Of a DNA stretch of 30,949 bases, positions 22,232-29,931 are shown piece by piece. The stretch spans positions 1 to 30,949 of IMG/VR virus record IMGVR_UViG_3300045995_000500; one strand, given 5' to 3'. The DNA comes from a virus. The translations under genes were made by a program, and so were the position numbers. The notes below the pieces were generated by a model. It had not been told where the DNA came from. It saw only the letters and a program-made list of their open reading frames with translations, and searched no databases. Position 1 is the stretch's first letter; each line of letters opens with the position of its first letter.

Positions 22232-23652
22232 TGGCCAGCACCAATATCGCATTCAACAACCTGCCTGCCTCGATCCGCAAGCCGGGGAAGTACTTTGAAT
22301 TTAATACTTCAACGGCGGTACGCACGTTGCCGGGTAACCTGCAAAAAACCTTGATCGTCGGGCAGAAAATCGCTGCTGGAACGGTATTGGCCAACACGCC
22401 GATCGACGTATTCTCAGACGTGGATGCAGCCATCTACTTTGGTCGCGGCTCAATTGCACACTTGATGGCACGCTCGGCCTTGCAGGCAAACAACTATCTG
22501 GCGCTGACCATGATCGCACTGGATGATGCTGGCGGCTCTATCGCCGCCTCTGGCTTGGTGACGATCCTCAACAATGCATCAGATAGCGGCTCGCTCGTGC
22601 TGAATATAGGCGACCAGCAAGTCGTGGTTACGGTGTCTGCGACAGATACAACGGCGACCATCGCAGCGGCTTTGGTGGCAAAAATCGCCAAACAGCCGGA
22701 TCTGCCGGTGACAGCGTTTGCGGTAGTGAATGTGGTTACCTTGACTGCGAAAAACAAAGGCACGCTGGGCAATGCAATCAAGTTCAGCACGACTATAACG
22801 GCGGCTGGCGTGACGGCTGCGGTGGTTGCAATGGCTGGTGGAGCAACTGATCCTGCCATTGCAACTGCGCTGGCCACGGTATTTTCCGCCGGACACAATG
22901 TCATCATTGCCGCATGGAACGACACAGTTAATCTGACCGCACTGCGCACGCACCTGGACAATGTATCTGGCCCGCTGGAACAGCGCGGCGCAATCGGTAT
23001 TTATGCGCATACCGGAACGCTGGCACAAGCCACCACGCTGGCTGCCAGCATTAACAGTGGACGTATCAGCGGATTTTTACTACCTAACGGATACGAACAA
23101 AGCTACGAGGTCGCTGCGGCCTATGGTGCAGTCATCGCCTCCGAAGAGGATCCGGCGCGTCCGCTCAACACCTTACCGCTGACCGGCATCATGGCGATTC
23201 CGTTGATCAATCGCCTGGGGCGCGTCGAGCAGGAAAACTGCCTGTACAACGGCGTATCGCCTTCCGAAGTCGGCCCCGGTGAAAAGGTGCAGATCGTGCG
23301 TGCCATCACCACCTACATGCTGGATCCGCAGGGTGTGCCGGATATCTCGATGCTCGACCTGACCACGATCCGCACGCTGGACTATATTCGTAAAGCTTGC
23401 CGCGAGCGTATCAGCCTGCGTTTCCCGCGCGACAAACTGTCGGCACGTACCGCAGACAAGGTGCGCTCCGAGCTGCTCGATGTGTTGTACAAGCTGGAAG
23501 AACTGGAGATCGTGCAGAACGTGGATCAGTGGAAGTCTAGCCTGATCGTTGAACGTGACCTGCAAGACTCGAACCGGCTGGATGCGAAGATTCCGACCAA
23601 CGTAGTCAATGGCCTGCATGTATTTGCCGGGCGCATTGATCTGATTCTGTAA
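22231..23652 (+). CDS. Tail sheath protein (Mu gpL-like)
   Basis: The 473-residue protein builds the contractile sheath. Recognisable parts are the start (IAFNNLPASIRKPGKYFEFN), FGRGSIAHLMARSALQANNY, RPLNTLPLTGIMAI, RLGRVEQENCLYNGVSPSEV, and the C-terminal conserved domain with DLTTIRTLDYIRKACRERIS and DGRIDLIL-like VFAGRIDLIL. An Ala/Thr-rich insertion around residues 100-215 resembles a surface domain. AAAGGAGCGGC precedes the start. Confidence 0.9.
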   Translation: MASTNIAFNNLPASIRKPGKYFEFNTSTAVRTLPGNLQKTLIVGQKIAAGTVLANTPIDVFSDVDAAIYFGRGSIAHLMARSALQANNYLALTMIALDDAGGSIAASGLVTILNNASDSGSLVLNIGDQQVVVTVSATDTTATIAAALVAKIAKQPDLPVTAFAVVNVVTLTAKNKGTLGNAIKFSTTITAAGVTAAVVAMAGGATDPAIATALATVFSAGHNVIIAAWNDTVNLTALRTHLDNVSGPLEQRGAIGIYAHTGTLAQATTLAASINSGRISGFLLPNGYEQSYEVAAAYGAVIASEEDPARPLNTLPLTGIMAIPLINRLGRVEQENCLYNGVSPSEVGPGEKVQIVRAITTYMLDPQGVPDISMLDLTTIRTLDYIRKACRERISLRFPRDKLSARTADKVRSELLDVLYKLEELEIVQNVDQWKSSLIVERDLQDSNRLDAKIPTNVVNGLHVFAGRIDLIL

Positions 23653-23669
23653 CTAGGGGGAGAAAAGAT

Positions 23670-24044
23670 ATGGCACTCAAAGAATATGCAGGCGCGATTG
23701 TGCTTGAGGTGAACGGCGTTGAGATTGAAGTAGAGAGTCTTGACGTTACTAAAAAAACCGGGCGAAAGCTGGTAAAAACCATGAACCGTACAGGCCGCCC
23801 GGCTGGTTTTGCCAAAGGAGTTGAGGAAATTGACCTTAAGATTTCAGCGGTGATTCCACTGAGTGGGGATATTGATTGGGGTGCGATTCAGGGCGCGAAG
23901 TTAACTCTTTTCCCGGCTGCAGCAGGCGGTGTCCGCACCTCTTATCTGGATTGCTTCACACTGGATGTGGGGCGTAAATATACCGTGGATGGCGAAGCCA
24001 AGCAGGATTTAAGCATGGCAAGCTTACGCGAGGTGATTGAATGA
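23670..24044 (+). CDS. Tail tube protein (Mu gpM-like)
   Basis: The 124-residue protein (start MALKEYAGAIVLEVNGVEIE) follows the sheath gene after AGGGGGAGAAAAGAT. Further family-like parts are SLDVTKKTGRKLVKTMNR and the end SMASLREVIE. The order sheath, tube, chaperone is fixed in contractile tails. It overlaps the next gene by four bases. Confidence 0.85.
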   Translation: MALKEYAGAIVLEVNGVEIEVESLDVTKKTGRKLVKTMNRTGRPAGFAKGVEEIDLKISAVIPLSGDIDWGAIQGAKLTLFPAAAGGVRTSYLDCFTLDVGRKYTVDGEAKQDLSMASLREVIE

Positions 24045-24358
24045 GTTCGGCGCTCAAGGAAGTCGGTTCGTTGCTGGTCGGCGTTGAGGTGGATGGCAAT
24101 TTGCATTATGAATTTACCTTGCGCCCTCGCCTGGTACGAGATTCGATCCGCGTCATGGAAGATGACAAGGCACAGCAGAATGATGCTTATCGCGGCGTGG
24201 CATTGATCGCTTGCCAGCTTGAGAAGCTGGGTGACCTAAAGCCAGAACAAATTTCGACTGAACTGCTGTTGTCTATGTATGACGCAGATTTGGCGGTCAT
24301 CATGGAAGCAAATAGTCGCCTGGAGGGGCGGCTGCAAAACTTTCGAAAAGAAACTTGA
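24041..24358 (+). CDS. Tail assembly chaperone, first frame (Mu gp41-like)
   Basis: The 105-residue protein (SSALKEVGSLLVGVEVDGNL, then YEFTLRPRLVRDSIRVMEDD) is a tail assembly chaperone, the G-type protein that helps tape measure and tube assemble. As in other long-tailed phages, the following reading frame seems to be reached by ribosomal frameshifting near the end of this gene. The likely slip site is CTG-GAG-GGG-CGG (24320-24331); the alternative frame is the +1 frame, which can also be read after a -2 slip. Confidence 0.75.
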   Translation: MSSALKEVGSLLVGVEVDGNLHYEFTLRPRLVRDSIRVMEDDKAQQNDAYRGVALIACQLEKLGDLKPEQISTELLLSMYDADLAVIMEANSRLEGRLQNFRKET

Positions 24359-24554
24359 AACTCACCGGCATATCCATCTGGCACTGGTAAAGATCGGGGT
24401 ACCATGGCAAGCGGCGTTAGACTTGAGCGAAGCTGAAGCGGGTGCCTATCTGGATGCTTTTGCGCAGTTGAACGGGCTTAAAAAGAAGGGGGTATCCGAT
24501 GTCTCGCAGAAACGTTATCTCTCCACGCGTTCATTGTCAAAAAAACGCCTGTAA
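24359..24554 (+). CDS. Tail assembly chaperone, frameshift extension (gp42-type)
   Basis: This frame lacks its own credible start and continues the chaperone in the +1/-2 frame: it is open across the end of the first frame and gives ETHRHIHLALVKIGVPWQAA, DLSEAEAGAYLDAFAQLNGL and a basic end. The fusion G-T type product would bind the tape measure protein. In Mu a -2 frameshift at the equivalent place is known. The coordinates mark only the part beyond the first stop; the true fusion runs from 24041. Confidence 0.65.
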
Positions 24555-24705
24555 GTACGGCGAGGCCGATGGCATAAGCATCCTCTTGACCTTGTGGGGA
24601 AATGGCTAACCCTAGCCCCGCAGCCAACAGTAAAAGCGCCAGTACAGCCAGTAATTGACCAATCTGGCAGACGCGGTATAAAAATAGAAGCCAAGGATTT
24701 TTCAT
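24478..24705 (-). CDS. Small antisense membrane protein
   Basis: On the minus strand, opposite the gap between chaperone and tape measure, lies a 75-residue frame from the ATG at 24705. It has two clear membrane segments (QLLAVLALLLLAAGLGLAIS and YAIGLAVLTGVFLTMNAW), a basic amphipathic start (MKNPWLLFLYRVCQIG) and a basic tail. The plus strand carries no gene from 24555 to 24703, so this gene fills a real gap. Its start and that of the tape measure gene share one CATG. A weak GAGAG stands about 10 bases upstream. It may be a lysogeny-expressed membrane protein; the role is unknown. Confidence 0.4.
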   Translation of the reverse strand: MKNPWLLFLYRVCQIGQLLAVLALLLLAAGLGLAISPQGQEDAYAIGLAVLTGVFLTMNAWRDNVSARHRIPPSF

Positions 24706-26554
24706 GTCAACAACTCTCGCTCTCATGTTACAGATTACTGCTGCCAACGGCGCGGCGGGAGTGCTTAACGGGGTGAAGAAAAGCCTATCAGATATGGGGC
24801 GGCTAAGCAAGGATACCGCCGCCCACTTCGACTCGATGACACGATCATTGCAACGTGCAGGTACGGCGTTTGCAATGAGTGCCTATATCAACGGAAAGAT
24901 GAAGCCGGGTGTTCAGGCCGCAGCGGATCTTGAAGAGTCGATGAACCGCGTTAAGGGAAATATCGCTCAGGTCGGCGATAAAGCCGATGATCTGGCGGCC
25001 AAGCTTGCGAAGGTGCGAGATACCGGACGCGAAGTATCCAAGGTAATGCCCTATTCCTCCAAAGAGGTAGTCGACATTCAGGGCGATATGCTCAAGGCTG
25101 GCGTGCCATTAGAGGCCGTCTCGGGGGCACGCGGCGCAGCTTATTCCGCAGCAGGCTTGGCGAGCATTTCCGGTACCGACCCAAAAGATGTTGGGGAAAT
25201 GTTGGCACGTATCGGCAAACAGTACAATTTCAAACCCGATGAGTATAAACCTGCTGCTGACCTGTTGGCGAAGGGCGAAGCTGCCTCACCCGGCTCGTTG
25301 CAAGAGTTGATGTATTCACTCAAGCAATTTGGTTCAACTGCTGCGCTGCTGGGCGTATCGTTCAAGGATTCAGTCACAATGGCATCGGCGATGGCACCGT
25401 TAGGCTACGAGGCGGGCACAGCGGTAAACCGCTATATGCTGGATTCGGTGGGACTGACACCCCATCAGCGCAAGTCGATGGTAGAGCTTGGATTAGCCAA
25501 AGAGAAAGACGGGAAGTTTCAAAACCTGTTGTATAAAGACGGTAAATATATTGGTCTGGATGCTGAAAATGCGATGGTGCATAAGCAGTTTGGAAAAATT
25601 AACGATACAGGTGTCAAGGCTCGTCTCGCGCATGATATCTGGGGGCAGGAAGGAATGCGCGCCGCGCTGATGGTTGGTGGTGAAGGCGATTTGTTTGTCG
25701 GTATGCAAAAGCAAATGGATTCATCGCTCGGCCTGGAAGAACGGATGACCGTTACGATGAACGGTTTTAATATGGCAACCAAAGCTGCTGCTGGCACAGT
25801 ACAAACCCTACTGGCCACCGCTTTTACGCCAGCATTGGATAAGGCTACCGTACTGGCCAACAAAGTAAATGATATTGCTGATGCCGGGGCAAAAGGGTTG
25901 GATAGTCACAAACAGGCGAATAACTGGATTGTCGGTGGAGTTGCTACTGCAGCAGTGGGGGTGGCGGGTTACGGGCTTTTTAACCTGTTAAAAGGGTTGG
26001 GCAGCGGGGCTAAAGCGATCAAGGGATTTTTGGGTAGCGGCGCATCCCTAGCCGGTGGCATCGCCGAAGGTAAGGCAATACAAGCCGTAACCGGTGTAAC
26101 ACCTGTATTTGTCACCAATTTTGCGCAAATGCAGGGCGGTGGCGCGGCAAATGTAGCAACCGATCTGGCAGCCACGGCTGCTGCTGCATCCGCTGCGCCT
26201 GGGCTGCTCAAGACAGTGGCAACCGGAGCAAAATGGTTGGCCTACTCCACTCTGCCGGAAATTGCCGCATTAGGTACAGGTGCAGTGGCAGCATCCGCCG
26301 CAATGGCGGCGGCAGCGGGGGCGCTTGGCTATGGAGTTGGAACCGGCCTTAATGCCGCAGGCGGATATCTTGCAAAAGATACTTCAATGGAAGGTTTTGC
26401 CACGGATGTGTTTGGTAAAATGGCTGCCCAAATATGGGCATCTTTGGGCAGTAAAGATGCAGAAGAGGCACTGGTAATTAATTTACATCTCGATGGGCAG
26501 CAAATCCAGACGGCTGTTGAAACCAGACAAAAAGCAACGGCGCGGCGTAACTGA
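24704..26554 (+). CDS. Tail tape measure protein
   Basis: The 616-residue protein sets tail length. Typical features are the helical N-terminus (MSTTLALMLQITAANGAAGV), the TMP-family segment EESMNRVKGNIAQVGDKADD with VMPYSSKEVVDIQGDMLKAG and GTDPKDVGEMLARIGKQYNF, and hydrophobic, Ala/Gly-rich segments at about 405-430 and 490-560. These may insert in the host membrane during DNA ejection. AAGGA lies eight bases upstream of the start. It directly follows the chaperone genes. Confidence 0.9.
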   Translation: MSTTLALMLQITAANGAAGVLNGVKKSLSDMGRLSKDTAAHFDSMTRSLQRAGTAFAMSAYINGKMKPGVQAAADLEESMNRVKGNIAQVGDKADDLAAKLAKVRDTGREVSKVMPYSSKEVVDIQGDMLKAGVPLEAVSGARGAAYSAAGLASISGTDPKDVGEMLARIGKQYNFKPDEYKPAADLLAKGEAASPGSLQELMYSLKQFGSTAALLGVSFKDSVTMASAMAPLGYEAGTAVNRYMLDSVGLTPHQRKSMVELGLAKEKDGKFQNLLYKDGKYIGLDAENAMVHKQFGKINDTGVKARLAHDIWGQEGMRAALMVGGEGDLFVGMQKQMDSSLGLEERMTVTMNGFNMATKAAAGTVQTLLATAFTPALDKATVLANKVNDIADAGAKGLDSHKQANNWIVGGVATAAVGVAGYGLFNLLKGLGSGAKAIKGFLGSGASLAGGIAEGKAIQAVTGVTPVFVTNFAQMQGGGAANVATDLAATAAAASAAPGLLKTVATGAKWLAYSTLPEIAALGTGAVAASAAMAAAAGALGYGVGTGLNAAGGYLAKDTSMEGFATDVFGKMAAQIWASLGSKDAEEALVINLHLDGQQIQTAVETRQKATARRN

Positions 26555-26563
26555 ACATTACCC

Positions 26564-26614
26564 CGGAACACTTTCCGCCTTAACTCCCCTCATGCGCGCG
26601 CGTAACCTGCGCGC
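26564..26614 (+). promoter_or_regulatory. Late promoter copy 3 (tail hub unit), leaderless
   Basis: Perfect dyad CGGAA-CACT-TTCCG (26564-26577), -35 TTAACT (26580-26585), 17-base spacer, -10 TAACCT (26603-26608), six bases to the ATG at 26615. GCGCGC repeats flank the -10 on both sides. The dyad starts ten bases after the tape measure stop. The place corresponds to PP of Mu. Confidence 0.8.
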
Positions 26615-27844
26615 ATGGCCTGGATACAAACACTACAAGATGCTTCATTTCGCGGCACCGTTTTCGATATTGTTAAAACGGACGATACGGCAGATCGCGC
26701 CCTTGCCGAACAGAGTTACCCGTACAGGAATGGCGCTGATGTTGAAGATATGGGACGCGGTGCGCGACATATCAGCATCGAAGCGGTGTTTTATGGCGCT
26801 GATTACGAAGCGCGGCTACAGTGGTTTTTAGGCCAGCTTGATCTGCCGGGCAGTGGCGAGCTAGTTCATCCTGTCTTCGGGTCTTTCAAGACAGCGCAAG
26901 TGGCGCGCTACTCCGTCCACCATGATGCCGACAATGTTGACCAGGCAACTGTCAGCATCGAGTTTGTCGAATCCACGCCTGGCGAACCATTTTTCAACTG
27001 CACTTTACCTGTGCAACTTGCTGAAACGATATCCCAGCATGGCTCACTCGCTACAGCAGCTGCGACAGAAGCGCACGGCTCACTGATTGACCGGTTGCGT
27101 GCTGCAAATCCGCTGTCCTCTCTTAATGCGCTACGCACGGCGCTGATGAACCCTTTATTGGCAATCACAGCGCAAGCCGGTGTCGTTTTGTCCGGCCTAG
27201 ATGTGCTGGCCTACCCTCGCGCCTGGGGGAACGATATTTCTGCGCTGGTGAACGGGCTGTTGGATATTCGTGCCTTCGGCAGCAACCTTTCCGCCGACTG
27301 GGCTAGTATTCAGAGCGATCTGAACGCATTTTCAATCTTCAGCACCTCTACTTCGACATCGTCCACCACGACACAAGTATCACCTGGGAATACTTCGACC
27401 GAAGTACAAGCAATGAATGCTACCGCCGCCACTATTCAGGTAAACACGGCGGTCGGACTGGCGAATGCGGCCAGCTATATGCTGGGCGCTGAAGCTACCA
27501 CACCGACACTTTCACCTGTCGCAATTGAAGCGATTGCCAACACCGCCCGCACCGCCATCGAAGTGGCCATCGAACAAGTACGCGCCTGTTACGGCATCGA
27601 ACAGAGCCGCCCGATCACTGAACCGCTCAAGAATCAGGCGCTGGCCGTGCAGGAGACTGCGCGCGCAATCATTGCGGCACGTCCGCCGCTGATCCTGCGC
27701 ACCGTGGAAGTGAGTGGTAATTTCAGGCTATTAGCCCATTTATGGTATGGCGATCACACACGTGCACCTGAGCTGTATCGCCTGAATGATGCGCGTAGTC
27801 CGTTTGTCCAGGCCGGAGATCGCATTCATGCCTACGCCCGCTGA
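26615..27844 (+). CDS. DNA circularisation N-terminal domain protein (Mu gp43-like)
   Basis: The 409-residue protein starts MAWIQTLQDASFRGTVFDIV and continues with HISIEAVFYGADYEARLQWF and LDLPGSGELVHPVFGSFK, the N-terminal domain of the Mu gp43 family. Despite the family name it is a tail/baseplate protein. Residues 235-275 are Ser/Thr-rich linker. The C-terminal part ends in a LysM-like segment (LLAHLWYGDHTRAPELYRLN). No ribosome site precedes it; the ATG coincides with the predicted transcript start. Confidence 0.85.
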   Translation: MAWIQTLQDASFRGTVFDIVKTDDTADRALAEQSYPYRNGADVEDMGRGARHISIEAVFYGADYEARLQWFLGQLDLPGSGELVHPVFGSFKTAQVARYSVHHDADNVDQATVSIEFVESTPGEPFFNCTLPVQLAETISQHGSLATAAATEAHGSLIDRLRAANPLSSLNALRTALMNPLLAITAQAGVVLSGLDVLAYPRAWGNDISALVNGLLDIRAFGSNLSADWASIQSDLNAFSIFSTSTSTSSTTTQVSPGNTSTEVQAMNATAATIQVNTAVGLANAASYMLGAEATTPTLSPVAIEAIANTARTAIEVAIEQVRACYGIEQSRPITEPLKNQALAVQETARAIIAARPPLILRTVEVSGNFRLLAHLWYGDHTRAPELYRLNDARSPFVQAGDRIHAYAR

Positions 27845-28949
27845 ATCCGTCGAACTGCTGATTGCAGGCAAGACGCATCGCGACTGGTCTAGCTATGAGA
27901 TCGACTCCGATCTGCTCACACCTGCCGATGCGTGGCATGTCACGCTGGGGATGTCAGGTGGCATGATGCCGCCCGATGTCGCGCCAGGTGCGCCGGTTAT
28001 CGTTAAGGTTGGCGGCGACACGGTATTGACCGGGCGTGTCGATGAAGTCAGTCATCAGGTCGGCAAAACCGCACATAACTTCTCGATGTCGGGTCGCGAT
28101 CATGCTGCGGTGCTTCTGGACTGCTCCGCGCCGATCTTCACCAAGCAGATGGTCAGCCTCAAGGAACTCTGTACCGCCCTGACGCGCGACTTCGGTATCA
28201 AAACGCCGCGCATCGATGCCGACAGTACCCGCATTCGCGAGAAAATTAATATCGAACCCGGCGACAGCGCATGGGATGCCCTGTCACATGCCGCAGAGGC
28301 TAATGGCCTGTGGCCGTGGTTTGAACCGGAAGGTACGCTGGTGATTGGTGGGCCTGATTATAGTCAGCCAGCGGTAGCCACGCTGGTGCTACGCCGCGAT
28401 GGCCGTGGCAATAATGTACTCAGCCTGGATAAAACCGAGTCGGTTGCCGAGCGTTATTCACAGGTGACAGTGCTGGGGCAAACCCACGGTACGGCGACTG
28501 AGCCGGGCAAGCATGCGCTGACTGCGACAGCAAAGGATACCGGCATCGGCTGGTACCGACCGAAGATCGTCACAGACCATGAAACAGACAATTATGCAGT
28601 TTGTCTTGATCGCGCTAAAAAACTGATCTCAGATAGCAGGCTGAAGGGACTCACGCTGACCGCTACGGTACAGGGGCATCGGATTGTCGGCGCGACCGAC
28701 GCAGTGCGACTGCTCTGGAAGCCAGGGCAGCGGGTGAATGTCATATCCGAGCCGCACGGCATCGATGCGGTGTTTTTTCTGATGGCGCGCAAATTCACGC
28801 GCAGCCGCAGCGAGGGAACACGCACTACGCTGACACTCAAGGAAGACGGTGTCTGGATCATGGATGCTCACCCTCATAAAAACAAGCATCGGCGCGGTAA
28901 GAACGACGGTTTGGTGCATGTGCAGATAACAGATGGAACTCAGCCATGA
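27828..28949 (+). CDS. Baseplate hub protein (Mu gp44/gpP-like)
   Basis: Started at the ATG at 27828 (MPTPAESVELLIAGKTHRDW), the protein has 373 residues. It matches the gpP/gpD hub family: SFEID-like SYEIDSDLLTPADAWHVTLG, VDEVSHQVGKTAHNFSMSGR with DHAAVLLDCSAP, EANGLWPWFEPEGTLVIGGP and RARAEGTRTTL-like RSRSEGTRTTLTLKEDG. The hub trimer sits above the spike. It overlaps the previous gene by 17 bases, and an upstream ATG at 27786 would add 14 residues of unlikely sequence. Confidence 0.85.
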   Translation: MPTPAESVELLIAGKTHRDWSSYEIDSDLLTPADAWHVTLGMSGGMMPPDVAPGAPVIVKVGGDTVLTGRVDEVSHQVGKTAHNFSMSGRDHAAVLLDCSAPIFTKQMVSLKELCTALTRDFGIKTPRIDADSTRIREKINIEPGDSAWDALSHAAEANGLWPWFEPEGTLVIGGPDYSQPAVATLVLRRDGRGNNVLSLDKTESVAERYSQVTVLGQTHGTATEPGKHALTATAKDTGIGWYRPKIVTDHETDNYAVCLDRAKKLISDSRLKGLTLTATVQGHRIVGATDAVRLLWKPGQRVNVISEPHGIDAVFFLMARKFTRSRSEGTRTTLTLKEDGVWIMDAHPHKNKHRRGKNDGLVHVQITDGTQP

Positions 28950-29503
28950 TTGAGGTTATTGATAACCGTATTCGGCGCGCACTGAGTGGCATCCGCTTAG
29001 CCTTTCGTGGGGTGGTGACGCTGGTCAAGGCGGCGGGCGCAGTGCAGCTGATACAGGTTGAAGGGATGAGCGGCGAGCGCTTACAGGATACCGAGCTGTT
29101 TCAGCACTTCGGTTTTACCAGCAATCCGCCTGCTGGCACGATGGCGATTGTACTTCCGATCGGAGGAAAAACAGCGCACGGAATCGTCATCGCAACTGAG
29201 AATGGCAACCTGCGCCTGAAAGGATTGGCCAGCGGCGAGACGGCGCTTTACAATCAGTGGGGCGATTACGTCATTCTCAAGGCCGACCGGCGCATGCAGG
29301 TGTTCTCCTCTATTGCCGTGGACATCACCACGCCGCTGGTGACAACCAGTGGTGACCTACATGTGGGTGGCAGTATCGTCGCCCAGGGCGATATCAGTGA
29401 CCACGGCAACAAGACCATGTCCAACATGCGTACGGTTCACAACGGCCATACTCACAGTGATCCGCAGGGTGGCAGTGTCGCAGCGCCTATAAGTCAGATG
29501 TAA
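28946..29503 (+). CDS. Baseplate spike/assembly protein V (Mu gp45-like)
   Basis: The 185-residue protein is the membrane-piercing spike. It has the OB-fold start (RALSGIRLAFRGVVTLVKAA, then EGMSGERLQDTELFQHFGF) and a beta-helical tail ending in HNGHTHSDPQGG. There H168-T-H170 is the HxH motif known to bind iron at the spike tip. The start overlaps the hub stop (ATGA). Confidence 0.9.
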   Translation: MIEVIDNRIRRALSGIRLAFRGVVTLVKAAGAVQLIQVEGMSGERLQDTELFQHFGFTSNPPAGTMAIVLPIGGKTAHGIVIATENGNLRLKGLASGETALYNQWGDYVILKADRRMQVFSSIAVDITTPLVTTSGDLHVGGSIVAQGDISDHGNKTMSNMRTVHNGHTHSDPQGGSVAAPISQM

Positions 29504-29507
29504 CCCC

Positions 29508-29558
29508 CGGAAGTCTTTCCGTCTTAACTGCATTCATGCGCGCGCGTAACCTGCGCAC
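29508..29558 (+). promoter_or_regulatory. Late promoter copy 4 (baseplate unit), leaderless
   Basis: Perfect dyad CGGAA-GTCT-TTCCG (29508-29521), -35 TTAACT (29524-29529), 17-base spacer, -10 TAACCT (29547-29552), six bases to the ATG at 29559. From the -35 on it is nearly the same as copy 3, suggesting recent duplication. The dyad begins five bases after the spike stop codon. Confidence 0.8.
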
Positions 29559-29927
29559 ATGGACACCCGAATCGACCCCACTACCCGCGACTATGTGCTG
29601 ATCAATGGCACCCCTCAACGCGACCCCGCCGATGGCTTGGCCAACGCCTGTTATATGCGTCTGGAAATCCCGCTCGGCAGCTATTGGGCCGATAAAACGC
29701 TTGGCAGTCGCCTGCATGAATTGCAGCGCGAAAAGGATTTGTCACGTGTAGCCATGCTGGCTAAGCAATACGCCGAACAGGCGCTGGCACCGATTCTGGC
29801 CGATGGTCGCGCCACACAAATCAATGTGTCCACCGAACGTATGCCAGGCCGTCTCAACCTGCTGATCGAGGTGCTGGCGGCCAGCGGAGAAACGTTAACT
29901 TTCAAGCATCCTGTACAGGTGGTTTAA
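29559..29927 (+). CDS. Baseplate wedge protein (gpW/gp25 family, Mu gp46-like)
   Basis: The 122-residue protein fits the gp46/gp25-like family: DYVLINGTPQRDPADGLANA, CYMRLEIPLGSYWADKTLGS with RLHELQREKD, and AKQYAEQALAPILADGRATQ. It joins the baseplate wedge next to the J-type protein encoded downstream. It starts at the leaderless promoter copy 4. Confidence 0.85.
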   Translation: MDTRIDPTTRDYVLINGTPQRDPADGLANACYMRLEIPLGSYWADKTLGSRLHELQREKDLSRVAMLAKQYAEQALAPILADGRATQINVSTERMPGRLNLLIEVLAASGETLTFKHPVQVV

Positions 29928-29931
29928 CGCT

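Noticed and set aside
23173-23619. 148-residue minus-strand frame opposite the sheath gene
   Set aside because: Lies entirely within the conserved sheath C-terminal domain on the other strand; no start context.
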